From Pedobacter miscanthi (GTDB lineage Bacteria > Bacteroidota > Bacteroidia > Sphingobacteriales > Sphingobacteriaceae): a DNA stretch of 64,000 nucleotides. The number at the start of each line of letters is the position of its first letter. Position 1 is the stretch's first letter. The notes under the pieces are model-generated. The model was not told the DNA's origin. It searched no databases and worked only from the letters and a program-made list of their open reading frames with translations. Positions 32,185-40,936 of the stretch are shown piece after piece. The stretch covers positions 124,001 to 188,000 of the forward strand of contig NZ_QNQU01000011.1 of assembly GCF_003315595.1 (NCBI RefSeq), read 5' to 3'. A program made the position numbers and the translations under genes.

Positions 32185-34923
32185 TTAATTTTTGGTAACT
32201 ACTTCATCCAGATTGAGCATGGCATTAGCCACCAAAACCATCGCTGCCTCTTCTGGCTTATATTTCTTTTGTTTATCGCCCATAAATGCCGATACGCTTG
32301 CCGAATTCTTTTTGAATTCTTCAAAAGCTTTGGTGTACAGGTCTTCGAATACTTTTAACCTGTTTTGCGGGATACTTTTGTACAAAATCATTTCGTAACC
32401 CCTGGCAATTTTAGCCTGACTATTGTTTCCTCCGGTTTTTTCCATCCGAAGGGCTAGTTTTCTGGCCAAATCGATATAAACACTATCATTTAGGGTAACC
32501 AATGCCTGCAAAGGCGTATTGGTACGGATACGCCTCGGACTGCATACCACCCTTGATGCGCCATCAAAAGCAATGGCCGATGGATATGGGGCTGTCCGTT
32601 TCCAATAGGTATAAATCCCCCTGCGGTATTGTTCTTCACCACCACTGGTTATCCATTTTGCACCGTTGTAAGGTGAAAACCAGATACCCTGGGGTTGCCA
32701 TGGCATTACCGGCGGACCATACATTTTGTTGCTCAGCACACCACACACAGCCAAACCCTGGTCTCTAATCTGCTCGGCGCTCAGCCTCACCCTCGAGCCA
32801 CGGGCATAAAATTTATTGAAAAGATCTTTTTCTTTTAATTCTTCCGAAACTTTGCTGTCCTGCCGGTAAGTGGCCATCATTACCAGCTCTTTCAGCATTT
32901 TTTTAACACTCCAGTTGTATTGGTACATAAACTGGTAAGCCATAAAATCGAGCAGTTCCTGGTGGGTGGGGGCCATACCCTGTGTTCCCATATCTTCTAA
33001 CGTTTCCACCAAACCTGCCCCGTAAAGTTGTTCCCACAGGCGGTTTACCATGGTGCGTGAAACCAGCGGATTTCTTTTATCGGTTAGCCACATGGCCAGC
33101 CCCATCCGGTTATCGGGTGCATTTTTTGGCATGGCAAAAGCAAGCGAGTTAGGCACAGCTGCCTTAACCTCTTTACCTTTTGATGTCCACGCGCCCCGTT
33201 CAAAAACATAGTTTTTACGTCGCATAGCTAATGGATTTTCGACCATGATGGGTGTTGTAGGTACCTGGGCATCCATTAAACCGGTAAATGTTTTTTTATA
33301 AGCTAAATACTCCGGCCTGCCTTTTCCGGGGAACTGTTTGGTAAAGTAAAACCAATCGAAATACACCATAAACTCATCAGGATTTTTTACCGAAGGATTG
33401 GTATATTTTAAATACACATCTTTAACACCGCTTTGCTTTGGAAAATTGATTTCTACATTCTGATAACCCTGGGTTTGAGCCAGTTTCCATGATTTGATTA
33501 CAGGGCCATTTAGCGAACCGGCATGCAGGGTCATAGTACCATTCGCCTTGCTACAATTATAGCGTAAAATCAATTGATCAACATTTTCGAGATCTACAGA
33601 TTTTAACCTGGCCGAAGAGCTGTTTTTAAAATACAATGCAATATTATTATTCCCGATTACCGAATTAACCAGCTGATCGGCCGTAGTAGAGTTGATGGCC
33701 GGCTGTCCGGTTTTTAAAAACAGTTCCATTTCTGCTGCTCTCTCCTTACCCGAAACCGTTTTAACCCATCCGGTTAAATGGCTGAGCTGATTTTTAAGGC
33801 TATCGTTAAAGTTTTTAAACAAAGGATATTCCTCCGGTACATCTTCATCCCTTGTATTGTTAAAATACGACATGAATTTATAATATTCATCGTGTTTAAA
33901 AGGATCGTATGGGTGACTATGGCATTGTACACAAGAAAAAGTGGTACTCATTAAACCTTCCCAGGTCGCATTTACACGGTCTAATACAGCAGCCGTTCTA
34001 AATTCTTCATTGTTGGTTCCACCTTCATCATTGGTTGGGGTATTTCGGCTAAACGCTGTGGCAATGTATTGTGCATCGGTTGGATTGGGGAACAGATCGC
34101 CGGCAATCTGATCGCTAATAAAGCGGTTATAAGGCATATCCTGGTTAAAAGCCCTAATCACCCAATCGCGGTAAGCCCATATATTACGGTTAGGATCACT
34201 CTCGTAACCTTTGGTATCGGCGTAACGGGCAATATCCAGCCACATGGATGCCCAGCGTTCGCCAAATTTAGGTGAAGCCAGCAAACTATCAACCAATATG
34301 TTATAGGCTTGTTGTTCGTTTTTACTGCTGAGGTAAAACCTTGCCAATCGATCAGAAGGATATGTACCGATCAGGTCCAAACTCACCCTCCTTAATAAAG
34401 TAGCTTTGTCAGCTGTTTTAGAAGGTTGTAGTTTATTTTCTTCAAGTTTGGCAAAAATAAATTTATCAAGGTCGTTGCGCACCCAATCGTTATCCACATC
34501 TGGTACTTCAGTCGGTTTTACACTCACATAAGCCCAATGCTTGCCCCATTTTGCACCTTGTTTTACCCAACTGCTGAGCAGATCGATCTCATCATTATTA
34601 AGAGCAGGATGTTTATATGGCATGCGTTCTTCCGGATCGTTGGATTTTAAACGCTTGATAAATTCACTATCTTCCGGATTGCCCGGAATAATGGCTGCTT
34701 TACCGCTTTTTGTTTTGGCCAGGGCCTCTTCTCTGAACAAAACGCTAAAACCACCCTGCTGTTTCACCCCTCCATGGCAAGCAATGCATTTTTTATTGAG
34801 AATAGGCTTTACCTGCGAATTAAAATCGATTTCCTTTTCGGAAGAAAAAAGCGAAAAGGCAGCTAAAGCAACAGCAACAAGCACAAAGCCAGCGGCAAAT
34901 AATATTTTCCTGTTCAGTAACAT
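32185..34923 (-). CDS. DUF1549/DUF1553 c-type cytochrome (PSCyt1) protein
   Basis: This 912-residue protein is anchored by an N-terminal helix (about 6-26). Domains in order are PSCyt1 with CIACH at 46-50 and MPYKHPALNNDEI; DUF1549 (about 150-350), ending in a second heme-type CVQCHSHPYDPF near 333-344; a carbohydrate-binding-like middle region (about 430-530); and DUF1553 (about 600-890), with DKRNPLVSRTMVNRLWEQLYG and SPRRIRTNTPLQALVTLND. It probably binds and oxidises a carbohydrate-like substrate in the periplasm together with the DUF1501 protein; this is a hypothesis for the family. It is the first gene of the operon, and a palindrome lies in its upstream region. Confidence 0.9.
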   Translation of the reverse strand: MLLNRKILFAAGFVLVAVALAAFSLFSSEKEIDFNSQVKPILNKKCIACHGGVKQQGGFSVLFREEALAKTKSGKAAIIPGNPEDSEFIKRLKSNDPEERMPYKHPALNNDEIDLLSSWVKQGAKWGKHWAYVSVKPTEVPDVDNDWVRNDLDKFIFAKLEENKLQPSKTADKATLLRRVSLDLIGTYPSDRLARFYLSSKNEQQAYNILVDSLLASPKFGERWASMWLDIARYADTKGYESDPNRNIWAYRDWVIRAFNQDMPYNRFISDQIAGDLFPNPTDAQYIATAFSRNTPTNDEGGTNNEEFRTAAVLDRVNATWEGLMSTTFSCVQCHSHPYDPFKHDEYYKFMSYFNNTRDEDVPEEYPLFKNFNDSLKNQLSHLTGWVKTVSGKERAAEMELFLKTGQPAINSTTADQLVNSVIGNNNIALYFKNSSSARLKSVDLENVDQLILRYNCSKANGTMTLHAGSLNGPVIKSWKLAQTQGYQNVEINFPKQSGVKDVYLKYTNPSVKNPDEFMVYFDWFYFTKQFPGKGRPEYLAYKKTFTGLMDAQVPTTPIMVENPLAMRRKNYVFERGAWTSKGKEVKAAVPNSLAFAMPKNAPDNRMGLAMWLTDKRNPLVSRTMVNRLWEQLYGAGLVETLEDMGTQGMAPTHQELLDFMAYQFMYQYNWSVKKMLKELVMMATYRQDSKVSEELKEKDLFNKFYARGSRVRLSAEQIRDQGLAVCGVLSNKMYGPPVMPWQPQGIWFSPYNGAKWITSGGEEQYRRGIYTYWKRTAPYPSAIAFDGASRVVCSPRRIRTNTPLQALVTLNDSVYIDLARKLALRMEKTGGNNSQAKIARGYEMILYKSIPQNRLKVFEDLYTKAFEEFKKNSASVSAFMGDKQKKYKPEEAAMVLVANAMLNLDEVVTKN

Positions 34924-34958
34924 TTGGTTAGTATAAACTTAAACTAATTTTTAGCAGT

Positions 34959-34976
34959 TTTGTATTTATATACAAA
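34959..34976. promoter_or_regulatory. Inverted repeat in the divergent promoter region
   Basis: TTTGTAT-ttat-ATACAAA is a 7-bp perfect inverted repeat with a 4-bp centre, 36 bp upstream of the DUF1553 gene start. It is a candidate operator for the divergent AraC regulator. Confidence 0.4.
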
Positions 34977-35139
34977 GTTAAATTAAGCTAAACATTAATA
35001 AAAACATAAGTGGGACGATTATTAGCAAAAATCGTAACATATTCGTTTCCCTTAAACCAAAGATCAAGAAAAATATAAAGTACAAAAATGTATTAACTTG
35101 CTCAAAAAATGGATTATCTTACTTTTTTCAGATTGAAAC

Positions 35140-36024
35140 ATGGAGAAACATCTGGCAAGGCAAAAAAATAGTTTTGATATTCAAAAGGCCATTATCATTC
35201 CGAAGAATGTACTTGCAAAGCAGTGTAATGAAAACAGGATTATCAATAACTTATTTATAACCGATATTGGCTATTACCGTAAAGCGTTGAATCATTATGC
35301 AAGAAGAGATAATGGTGCCGACCAGCATATTCTAATCTATTGTACTGAAGGGAAAGGAATGGTAGCTTTTAAGAATACTGATTACCATATTGAAGCTGGC
35401 AATTTTATCATCATCCCTAAAAAAACAGCGCATATCTATCAGGCCGATCCATCTTTACCATGGACAATTTACTGGTTTCATTTTTTAGGAACGGGTGCCG
35501 ATCAGCTTGTAGGCTCCCTACAGCATTACAAAGCTTATGCAGGTTTTAATGAGGAAAGGAATATGTTATTTGATACCATTTATAACCGCCTGGAAAGGGG
35601 TTTTAGCCGGGAGAACATAATAGCGGCTAATTTAAGCCTGCACCACTACATTGCTGAAATTATTTACACAGATAAAAATTTAATAAACGATAAGATAATA
35701 GCGCCAGATAAGGTGGAAGAGGTAATCGATTTTATGCGAAACAATATCGAAAAGATGCTCAGCTTAAAGGAACTGGCTTTGGCCGTTTACCTATCGCCAT
35801 CTTACTTATCGGCCATATTTAAAAAGAAAACGGGCACCTCTCCTATTGATTACTTTAACCAGCTTAAAATCCAGAAAACAACCCAATATTTACTGTTTAC
35901 CAATTTACGGATCAATGAAATTGCCCAGAAAATCGGGATTAAAGATCCGTATTATTTTAGCAGACTTTTTTCGAGCATTATGGGTACTTCGCCGAAAAAG
36001 TACAGGGATAATAGGTATAACTAG
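35140..36024 (+). CDS. AraC-family regulator, divergent from the DUF1553 operon
   Basis: This 294-residue regulator has an N-terminal cupin sensor (DQHILIYCTEGKGMVAF, GNFIIIPKKTAHIYQADPSLPWTIYWFHFLG) and a C-terminal HTH domain (MLSLKELALAVYLSPSYLSAIFKKKTGTSPIDYF and INEIAQKIGIKDPYYFSRLFSSIMGTSPKKYR). It is divergently oriented across 216 bp from the cytochrome/DUF1501 operon, which it probably controls in response to a sugar. A weak terminator follows at 36088. Confidence 0.88.
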   Translation: MEKHLARQKNSFDIQKAIIIPKNVLAKQCNENRIINNLFITDIGYYRKALNHYARRDNGADQHILIYCTEGKGMVAFKNTDYHIEAGNFIIIPKKTAHIYQADPSLPWTIYWFHFLGTGADQLVGSLQHYKAYAGFNEERNMLFDTIYNRLERGFSRENIIAANLSLHHYIAEIIYTDKNLINDKIIAPDKVEEVIDFMRNNIEKMLSLKELALAVYLSPSYLSAIFKKKTGTSPIDYFNQLKIQKTTQYLLFTNLRINEIAQKIGIKDPYYFSRLFSSIMGTSPKKYRDNRYN

Positions 36025-36087
36025 CTAATTACAAAAAGATTAGAGCCGGCAAAGTGTAATTGTATGGATTTTTATATATTGGGAACA

Positions 36088-36120
36088 AGAAAGCCCCGGA
36101 TGCGACCGAGGCTTTAAAAC
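36088..36120 (+). terminator. Hairpin after the AraC gene
   Basis: AAAGCCCCGG pairs with CCGAGGCTTT (one mismatch, 6-nt loop), without a long T run. It is a probable weak terminator. Confidence 0.55.
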
Positions 36121-36222
36121 TTTACTTAGTTACGCTTTTCCTGAAGAAAAGGAGGCTTTACTAAGCATAACGATACAAAATTAAATTATTTTTTCTAATT
36201 AAACTACTTTTTTTTTAAAAAA

Positions 36223-36903
36223 ATGAATTACGCTCAACTCGAATCATATATTTCACAACCAAGGTTAAACCGGTTTCTTAGGGCCTGTGGCAATTCTAAA
36301 ACAAAAGCACAAAAACTTTACAGAATAAATTTAAGGGTTGCCCAGTCATTTTATCCGATAATGAACCTGTTTGAAACTTTTATCAGAAATGCAATATACA
36401 ATCAAATAGCTGTTTATTTTAAAGACAATGATTGGATCATTAATCAAAAAGCTGGTTTTATGAGCAGCCCAAAGCTGATCAAGTCTAAATTTTATCTCTT
36501 AAATCAAGTCAAAAAAGCAGAGTCAGATATATTCAAAAGAGTAAAAACAGTTAGTGCAAGTAGAGTAATTGCTGAACAAACCTTTGGATTTTGGACAGCA
36601 TTTTTTGACAATCATCATTTCACTCTTGTTGGCGGCGCTCCATTAACTGCCTTTCCGTACAAACCGCCGCATATCAATCGTGCATTGCTTGCCATGAAAT
36701 TTGGAAAAATACGGGAATTTAGAAACAGAATTTATCATAACGAGCCAATTTGTTTCTCAGGCTCAAACATTGACTTTTCGATTGCGACCCAAGTACTAAA
36801 TGACATACATGATATTATAGAATGGATTAATCCAGATTTAAGAGCATACACGGCTTATTTTAATAATATACAATCAAAAATTGATCAGGCAGATACGTTA
36901 TAA
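36223..36903 (+). CDS. Abi-type HEPN protein (AbiD/AbiF-like)
   Basis: This 226-residue protein starts MNYAQLESYISQPRLNRFLRACGNS and contains FYPIMNLFETFIRNAIYNQI, FGFWTAFFD and the HEPN ribonuclease signature FRNRIYHNEP (R-x4-H) near 165-174. This matches the Abi-like family used in abortive phage defence. The R-x4-H motif suggests RNA cleavage. It is a single gene without an obvious partner. A phage-defence role is inferred from the family. A low-complexity T/A leader precedes the ATG. Confidence 0.82.
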   Translation: MNYAQLESYISQPRLNRFLRACGNSKTKAQKLYRINLRVAQSFYPIMNLFETFIRNAIYNQIAVYFKDNDWIINQKAGFMSSPKLIKSKFYLLNQVKKAESDIFKRVKTVSASRVIAEQTFGFWTAFFDNHHFTLVGGAPLTAFPYKPPHINRALLAMKFGKIREFRNRIYHNEPICFSGSNIDFSIATQVLNDIHDIIEWINPDLRAYTAYFNNIQSKIDQADTL

Positions 36904-36940
36904 TGCTCTAAAGCATTGGATAGAAATATTTCACACCTCA

Positions 36941-38755
36941 CTAATCCAAAGTCAAGCCGATCTCCTTTAATAAAATTGCTGCATTGAAGGTTTTGCAGGG
37001 CCCTTGCTTTAACAGGTAATCAAATTTCATTTCGCCATTGGTAATCTGTATATCGAAATGAAAATTGCGCACAGTTTCGGGATGATCGGCAATCAGATCG
37101 GCCAGTTGAAGATCGTGGGTGGCGAAAAGCGCAGGTGTTTTCTCGTTTATCAGTTCTTCTACAAAAACTTTCGATCCCAGATATTTATCTCTGCTGTTTG
37201 TTCCCCGCAACATCTCGTCGATCAGCACAAAAGTATCTTTATCCTTCACCACATTATCTAAAATCATTTTCAATCGGTTTAATTCTGCTTTAAATGTAGA
37301 AGTGCTCTCATTCAGCGAATCTTTTATGCGCATATAAGTATTGATTGAAAAAACGGATAATTGCATGCTTTTGGCACAAACAGGTGCGCCTGCGTATGCC
37401 AATACCATGTTAATACCCAAAGTTCGTAAAAAGGTACTTTTACCAGCCATGTTCGAGCCTGTTACAATATCAACTGTTGGTTTTACCGCTAAGTTAAAAT
37501 CATTGTTTACCCTTAATTGTTCTTTAATCAGCGGATGACCAACCTGGGTAGTTGTTAATGCAAATTGATCAGTAATTACCGGAAAAACCCAATCGGGCTG
37601 ATTATAGGCTATAGTAGCCAGCGAAATCAGTTCTTCAAAATCGCCTAGGTGATCAAGTGCAGAAACGACATCTTTTGACGAAGATTTATACCAGGTATCG
37701 AGGTTTACACAACACTTTAAATCCCATAACAAAAGCACATTTAAAATAGCGCCAACAATGATATTCAGTCGTGCATCAAAATTCTGGATGATTTTAGACA
37801 GACTTTTGATCTCTTTACTCGCCGGAATTTCCGAATCGAGCAAACTTAAAGTATATTCACTTTTCCAGCTTTGATTTTCTGTCCATAAAATGGCACTTGC
37901 ATAGCCGTTCAGCAGGTTAGAGCTTCCACCGAAACTATAAAAAACCTTATTTATTCTGGTGCCCAATAGCACATTCCACCCACCGTGTATAATGCAAAAC
38001 ATTACCAGTATCTGCCAAAAAATGCCACTTATAAATAATCCTGCTAAAATCAGGGCGACAGAAAGATAAGGCACCAGCTTTACATAAAACCTTAAAAACT
38101 TTCCGGCTACGAATTCCAGTTGTGCCCCCAGTTGATGCTTCAGCTGCATTTTGATCTGCTCTATTTTTTCGGGATCGTAACCATGAAGACTGGCCCTGAA
38201 ACTATAGGTTTCTTCAATTTTTTCAATCATTTCTTTCACCGCTTCCTGGCGAAGCAGCATTTTATCCCTGGTAGATTTTTCAGCCAGGTTTTTGGCCAGA
38301 ATATGGTTACCGCTTTTAGTACTGCAACGATTAATCAGTGCAAATAAAGAAGCATTTCCAAAAATATCGAGGTCGGAAGTATAAGGATGCAATTCAGATT
38401 CGAAAGCTGTGCCATGGTCGTATCCATTAGCTGTTCCATTTAAAACCTTCCATTCATTCTGGTGAGTCCATAAAAGCTGTTTTTTATAATCAACTTCACG
38501 ATCGAGTTTACTTTGTTTGCGCACTACAAATGCGAAAGCAATTACAGGCAATATTAAGCCGATCTGTATTAAGGTCCGCAGTCCATCGTCAGCAGAGCTT
38601 ACCATTAAGACAAATAATAAAATTTCGGCCAGGAATAAACCGATACGCACAAAAGAAAGCTGATCGATCAACTTTTTAGTCTGACTAATATCTGAAGTAA
38701 CTTCTTTAATTTTAAGGTCGTAAGCGGCTATTATGTCTTCTTGTCGTTTTAGCAT
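36941..38755 (-). CDS. Membrane-associated MutS-like ATPase
   Basis: This 604-residue protein has a MutS C-terminal ATPase core: Walker A GSNMAGKSTFLRTLG (about 434), Walker B FVLIDEMLRGTNSRDK (about 513) and the ATHDLQLADL signal. It lacks the MutS mismatch-recognition domain. Two hydrophobic hairpins (about 35-80 and 222-262) look transmembrane, an unusual feature for a MutS protein. It starts with a coiled-coil-like segment. Similar Bacteroidota proteins are known only as MutS-related proteins; the function is unknown. It is not canonical MutS1 or MutS2 (no Smr domain visible). Confidence 0.85.
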   Translation of the reverse strand: MLKRQEDIIAAYDLKIKEVTSDISQTKKLIDQLSFVRIGLFLAEILLFVLMVSSADDGLRTLIQIGLILPVIAFAFVVRKQSKLDREVDYKKQLLWTHQNEWKVLNGTANGYDHGTAFESELHPYTSDLDIFGNASLFALINRCSTKSGNHILAKNLAEKSTRDKMLLRQEAVKEMIEKIEETYSFRASLHGYDPEKIEQIKMQLKHQLGAQLEFVAGKFLRFYVKLVPYLSVALILAGLFISGIFWQILVMFCIIHGGWNVLLGTRINKVFYSFGGSSNLLNGYASAILWTENQSWKSEYTLSLLDSEIPASKEIKSLSKIIQNFDARLNIIVGAILNVLLLWDLKCCVNLDTWYKSSSKDVVSALDHLGDFEELISLATIAYNQPDWVFPVITDQFALTTTQVGHPLIKEQLRVNNDFNLAVKPTVDIVTGSNMAGKSTFLRTLGINMVLAYAGAPVCAKSMQLSVFSINTYMRIKDSLNESTSTFKAELNRLKMILDNVVKDKDTFVLIDEMLRGTNSRDKYLGSKVFVEELINEKTPALFATHDLQLADLIADHPETVRNFHFDIQITNGEMKFDYLLKQGPCKTFNAAILLKEIGLTLD

Positions 38756-38821
38756 GATTTTATTCTATATATTTCGGAAGCTATCAGATGGATAGATTGT
38801 ATTTTTTGTTACAATTTTCTC

Positions 38822-38829
38822 TAAGTTTG
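38822..38829 (+). promoter_or_regulatory. -7 promoter element TAAGTTTG upstream of rlmH
   Basis: TAnnTTTG match 35 bp before the rlmH ATG, with a TTG at 38797-38799 about 22 bp upstream. Confidence 0.5.
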
Positions 38830-38863
38830 GAACTCGAAATTCTAAAGATAGGCAAAATATTAA

Positions 38864-39337
38864 ATGAAGATTACCCTGATCGCCATTGGCAAAACCGAAG
38901 ATAAGTATCTCATTGAGGGAATTGATAAATACATCAACCGCCTGAAGCACTATATTAACTTTAGTTTTTTAGCTATACCTGATGTAAAAAACGTTAAAAA
39001 CCTGAGTGAGGCGCAACAGAAAGCAAAAGAAGCAGAGTTGCTACACAAACAAATCAATAATGGTGATGTTGTAATTTTACTGGATGAGAAAGGGAAAAAA
39101 TATTCGTCGGTTGATTTTTCCAACTATTTAAACAAACAGATGGTGGGCAGTGTGCAGCATTTAATTTTCATCATTGGCGGACCATACGGTTTTGACGAAA
39201 GCATTTACAAAAGGGCGAACGGTTTAATTTCACTATCGGATATGACTTTTTCGCACCAGATGATCAGGTTGTTTTTTGTAGAACAGCTTTACAGGGGATT
39301 CAGCATTTTAAAGGGAGAGCCCTATCATCACGCATAA
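38864..39337 (+). CDS. rlmH: 23S rRNA pseudouridine-1915 N3-methyltransferase RlmH
   Basis: This is a 157-residue SPOUT methyltransferase of the 50S subunit. It shows MKITLIAIGKTEDKYLIEGI, VVILLDEKGKKYSS, and the knot signature FIIGGPYGFDESIYKRA with SDMTFSHQMIRLFFVEQLYRGFSILKGEPYHHA at the C-terminus. Length and ending are canonical. The gene is followed by a heptad repeat tract and a small membrane protein gene. Confidence 0.95.
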   Translation: MKITLIAIGKTEDKYLIEGIDKYINRLKHYINFSFLAIPDVKNVKNLSEAQQKAKEAELLHKQINNGDVVILLDEKGKKYSSVDFSNYLNKQMVGSVQHLIFIIGGPYGFDESIYKRANGLISLSDMTFSHQMIRLFFVEQLYRGFSILKGEPYHHA

Positions 39338-39400
39338 AGATGGATGAGGGAGGATGGAAAATGGATGATGGAAGATGGATGACGTAGAATGTGGGCGATG
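39338..39400. repeat. Nine heptads after rlmH (NNATGGA type)
   Basis: agatgga-tgaggga-ggatgga-aaatgga-tgatgga-agatgga-tgacgta-gaatgtg-ggcgatg. The 7-bp phase is exact throughout and begins at the last base of the rlmH stop codon region. Confidence 0.8.
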
Positions 39401-39447
39401 TAAATATGGAAAAACAGGATTAAAATCATCATTAAATAAAAGAAACT

Positions 39448-39576
39448 ATGATACTCGATAAATATAAAAGGGAATACAGATACAAAAGCGACCAGAACGG
39501 CAACAATAAATACTTATGGATCAGCATAATTGTTTCGTTGGTAATTGTTGCTTTGCTATGGTATTTCTTCGATTAA
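39448..39576 (+). CDS. Small single-pass membrane protein
   Basis: This 42-residue protein (MILDKYKREYRYKSDQNGNNK...) has a charged N-terminus and one helix near 22-40 (YLWISIIVSLVIVALLWYFF). No family is recognised. It ends just before a good terminator, and its leader is A-rich, both supporting expression. Small inner-membrane proteins of this kind are easily missed. Confidence 0.6.
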   Translation: MILDKYKREYRYKSDQNGNNKYLWISIIVSLVIVALLWYFFD

Positions 39577-39587
39577 AAACATAAAAA

Positions 39588-39620
39588 AACACCAGACGAA
39601 TGGCCTGGTGTTCTATTTTT
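39588..39620 (+). terminator. Rho-independent terminator
   Basis: AACACCAG/CTGGTGTT stem (39588-39595 and 39605-39612) followed by ctattttt. It closes the rlmH/small-protein unit and may serve the convergent DUF5606 gene. Confidence 0.8.
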
Positions 39621-39636
39621 AGGAAGTAAATAAAGC

Positions 39637-40179
39637 TTAAACGCCTTTTTTACTCGTCATGCTTGCTTTTTTAGCCGGAGCCGAAGTTTTTGTCGTCGCT
39701 TTAGCACTAGCAGATGCCTTTGCACCGCCAGCTTTAGTTTTCTTATCTGCTGCTGCTTTTTCTTCTGATAATTTAACCTCTGCTGCTGTACCCGGTGTTT
39801 CCGGAGTTTCTTCGGTAAATAACGGAAGATCTTTTAACAGGTTATACCAGGTAATGATTTTCTTCATATCCGAAGCATAAACTTTCTCCTGATCGTGATT
39901 TGGTGCTACTTCAAGGAAATACGCACGCAAATCGCCTTTTAGATCCGGAGTAGATCCTTTATCAGAAATTTTAGCGAAAATATCAGCCAGTTTAATTTCT
40001 TCATCTTCACCATATACCGTAATATCTTCCAGCGAAGCTAATTTTGTATTGGTAATGTTAGCTACAATTTTAGTTTTTTGGGCATCTAAGCCTTCTAAAA
40101 TGTAACCTACTTTATTTTGTCCAACCAGTTTAAACAAACCTGGTCTGCCGGATACGGCAACAATTCCTCTTAAATTCAT
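39637..40179 (-). CDS. DUF5606 family protein
   Basis: This 180-residue protein starts MNLRGIVAVSGRPGLFKLVGQNK, followed by a conserved two-part globular region (to about 125). A low-complexity Ala/Lys/Thr tail (about 135-180) ends ASMTSKKGV. DUF5606 is a Bacteroidota-restricted family of unknown function. The basic tail suggests interaction with nucleic acid or ribosomes, but this is speculation. It lies just downstream of the cyclophilin gene in the same direction. Confidence 0.85.
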   Translation of the reverse strand: MNLRGIVAVSGRPGLFKLVGQNKVGYILEGLDAQKTKIVANITNTKLASLEDITVYGEDEEIKLADIFAKISDKGSTPDLKGDLRAYFLEVAPNHDQEKVYASDMKKIITWYNLLKDLPLFTEETPETPGTAAEVKLSEEKAAADKKTKAGGAKASASAKATTKTSAPAKKASMTSKKGV

Positions 40180-40183
40180 ATTA

Positions 40184-40316
40184 TGTGTGTTTAGCGGTTA
40201 GCGGTTGGGGTTTAGCGAAATAAATTGCCTACCGCCAAACGCATAACGTATTTCTAATGTTTTAAAATCTCAATATGAGCAATTAGCGCCTTAAACGCTT
40301 ATCGTTAAACGCATCG
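40184..40316. repeat. Heptad tracts (gtttagc and ttaaacg types)
   Basis: gtttagc-ggttagc-ggttggg-gtttagc near 40189-40216, and ttaaacg-cttatcg-ttaaacg-catcgag near 40290-40318. The spacer between the DUF5606 and cyclophilin genes is mostly this. Confidence 0.65.
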
Positions 40317-40319
40317 AGC

Positions 40320-40781
40320 CTAATCTTCTAAAACTTCAATGTTTAAAATTTTATCGCCCTGGCGGATATCGTCTACAAGATCTACATTCTCTACAACTTT
40401 ACCAAAACAGGTATGGTTACGGTCTAAATGTGCAGTATTTGTTCTGCTGTGGCAGATAAAAAACTGCGAACCACCAGTATTACGGCCGGCATGCGCCATT
40501 GATAATACACCACGGTCGTGATATTGGTTTTCTCCGTCAAGCTCGCAATCGATTTTATAACCCGGGCCACCAGTACCTGCTAAATGTGCCTTAGCCGGAT
40601 CTTTTGAATTCGGGCATCCACCCTGAACCATAAAGTTAGGAATTACACGGTGAAAAGTTACACCATCATAAAAGCCTTCTTTAGCTAATTTTTTAAAGTT
40701 TGCAACGGCTTTTGGCGCATCGTTTTCGTAGAATTCTACGGTCATTTCGCCTTTTTCTGTTTTTATTATTGCTTTACTCAT
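40320..40781 (-). CDS. Peptidyl-prolyl cis-trans isomerase, cyclophilin type
   Basis: This cytoplasmic cyclophilin has 153 residues when started at the ATG at 40781 (MSKAIIKTEKGEMTVEFYEN). The open frame to 40859 adds a low-quality extension that I reject. Catalytic and binding motifs are FHRVIPNFMVQGG, the phase GGPGYKIDCE, MAHAGRNTGGSQFFI and HLDRNHTCFGKVVENVDLV. Length matches PpiB. No signal peptide. Confidence 0.93.
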   Translation of the reverse strand: MSKAIIKTEKGEMTVEFYENDAPKAVANFKKLAKEGFYDGVTFHRVIPNFMVQGGCPNSKDPAKAHLAGTGGPGYKIDCELDGENQYHDRGVLSMAHAGRNTGGSQFFICHSRTNTAHLDRNHTCFGKVVENVDLVDDIRQGDKILNIEVLED

Positions 40782-40847
40782 ATCAATATCGGTACTAATT
40801 TTAAATTTTAACTCCCTAAAAAATTTTTCATTTTTTTTGGTAGAGGG

Positions 40848-40855
40848 CAAAAATA
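40848..40855 (-). promoter_or_regulatory. -7 promoter element TATTTTTG (minus strand)
   Basis: TAnnTTTG match about 65 bp before the cyclophilin start. It gives a leader of roughly 60 nt. Confidence 0.4.
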
Positions 40856-40936
40856 ACAAAATTGTATAACTTATAACATCATTAAATTTTTCTATCCAGT
40901 TTAAATGCGGTATTTTAGTGTTTTAAGCATACCGAT

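Noticed and set aside
40782..40859. N-terminal extension of the cyclophilin gene
   Set aside because: The extra 26 residues are not signal-like, and the ATG at 40781 gives the standard PpiB N-terminus.
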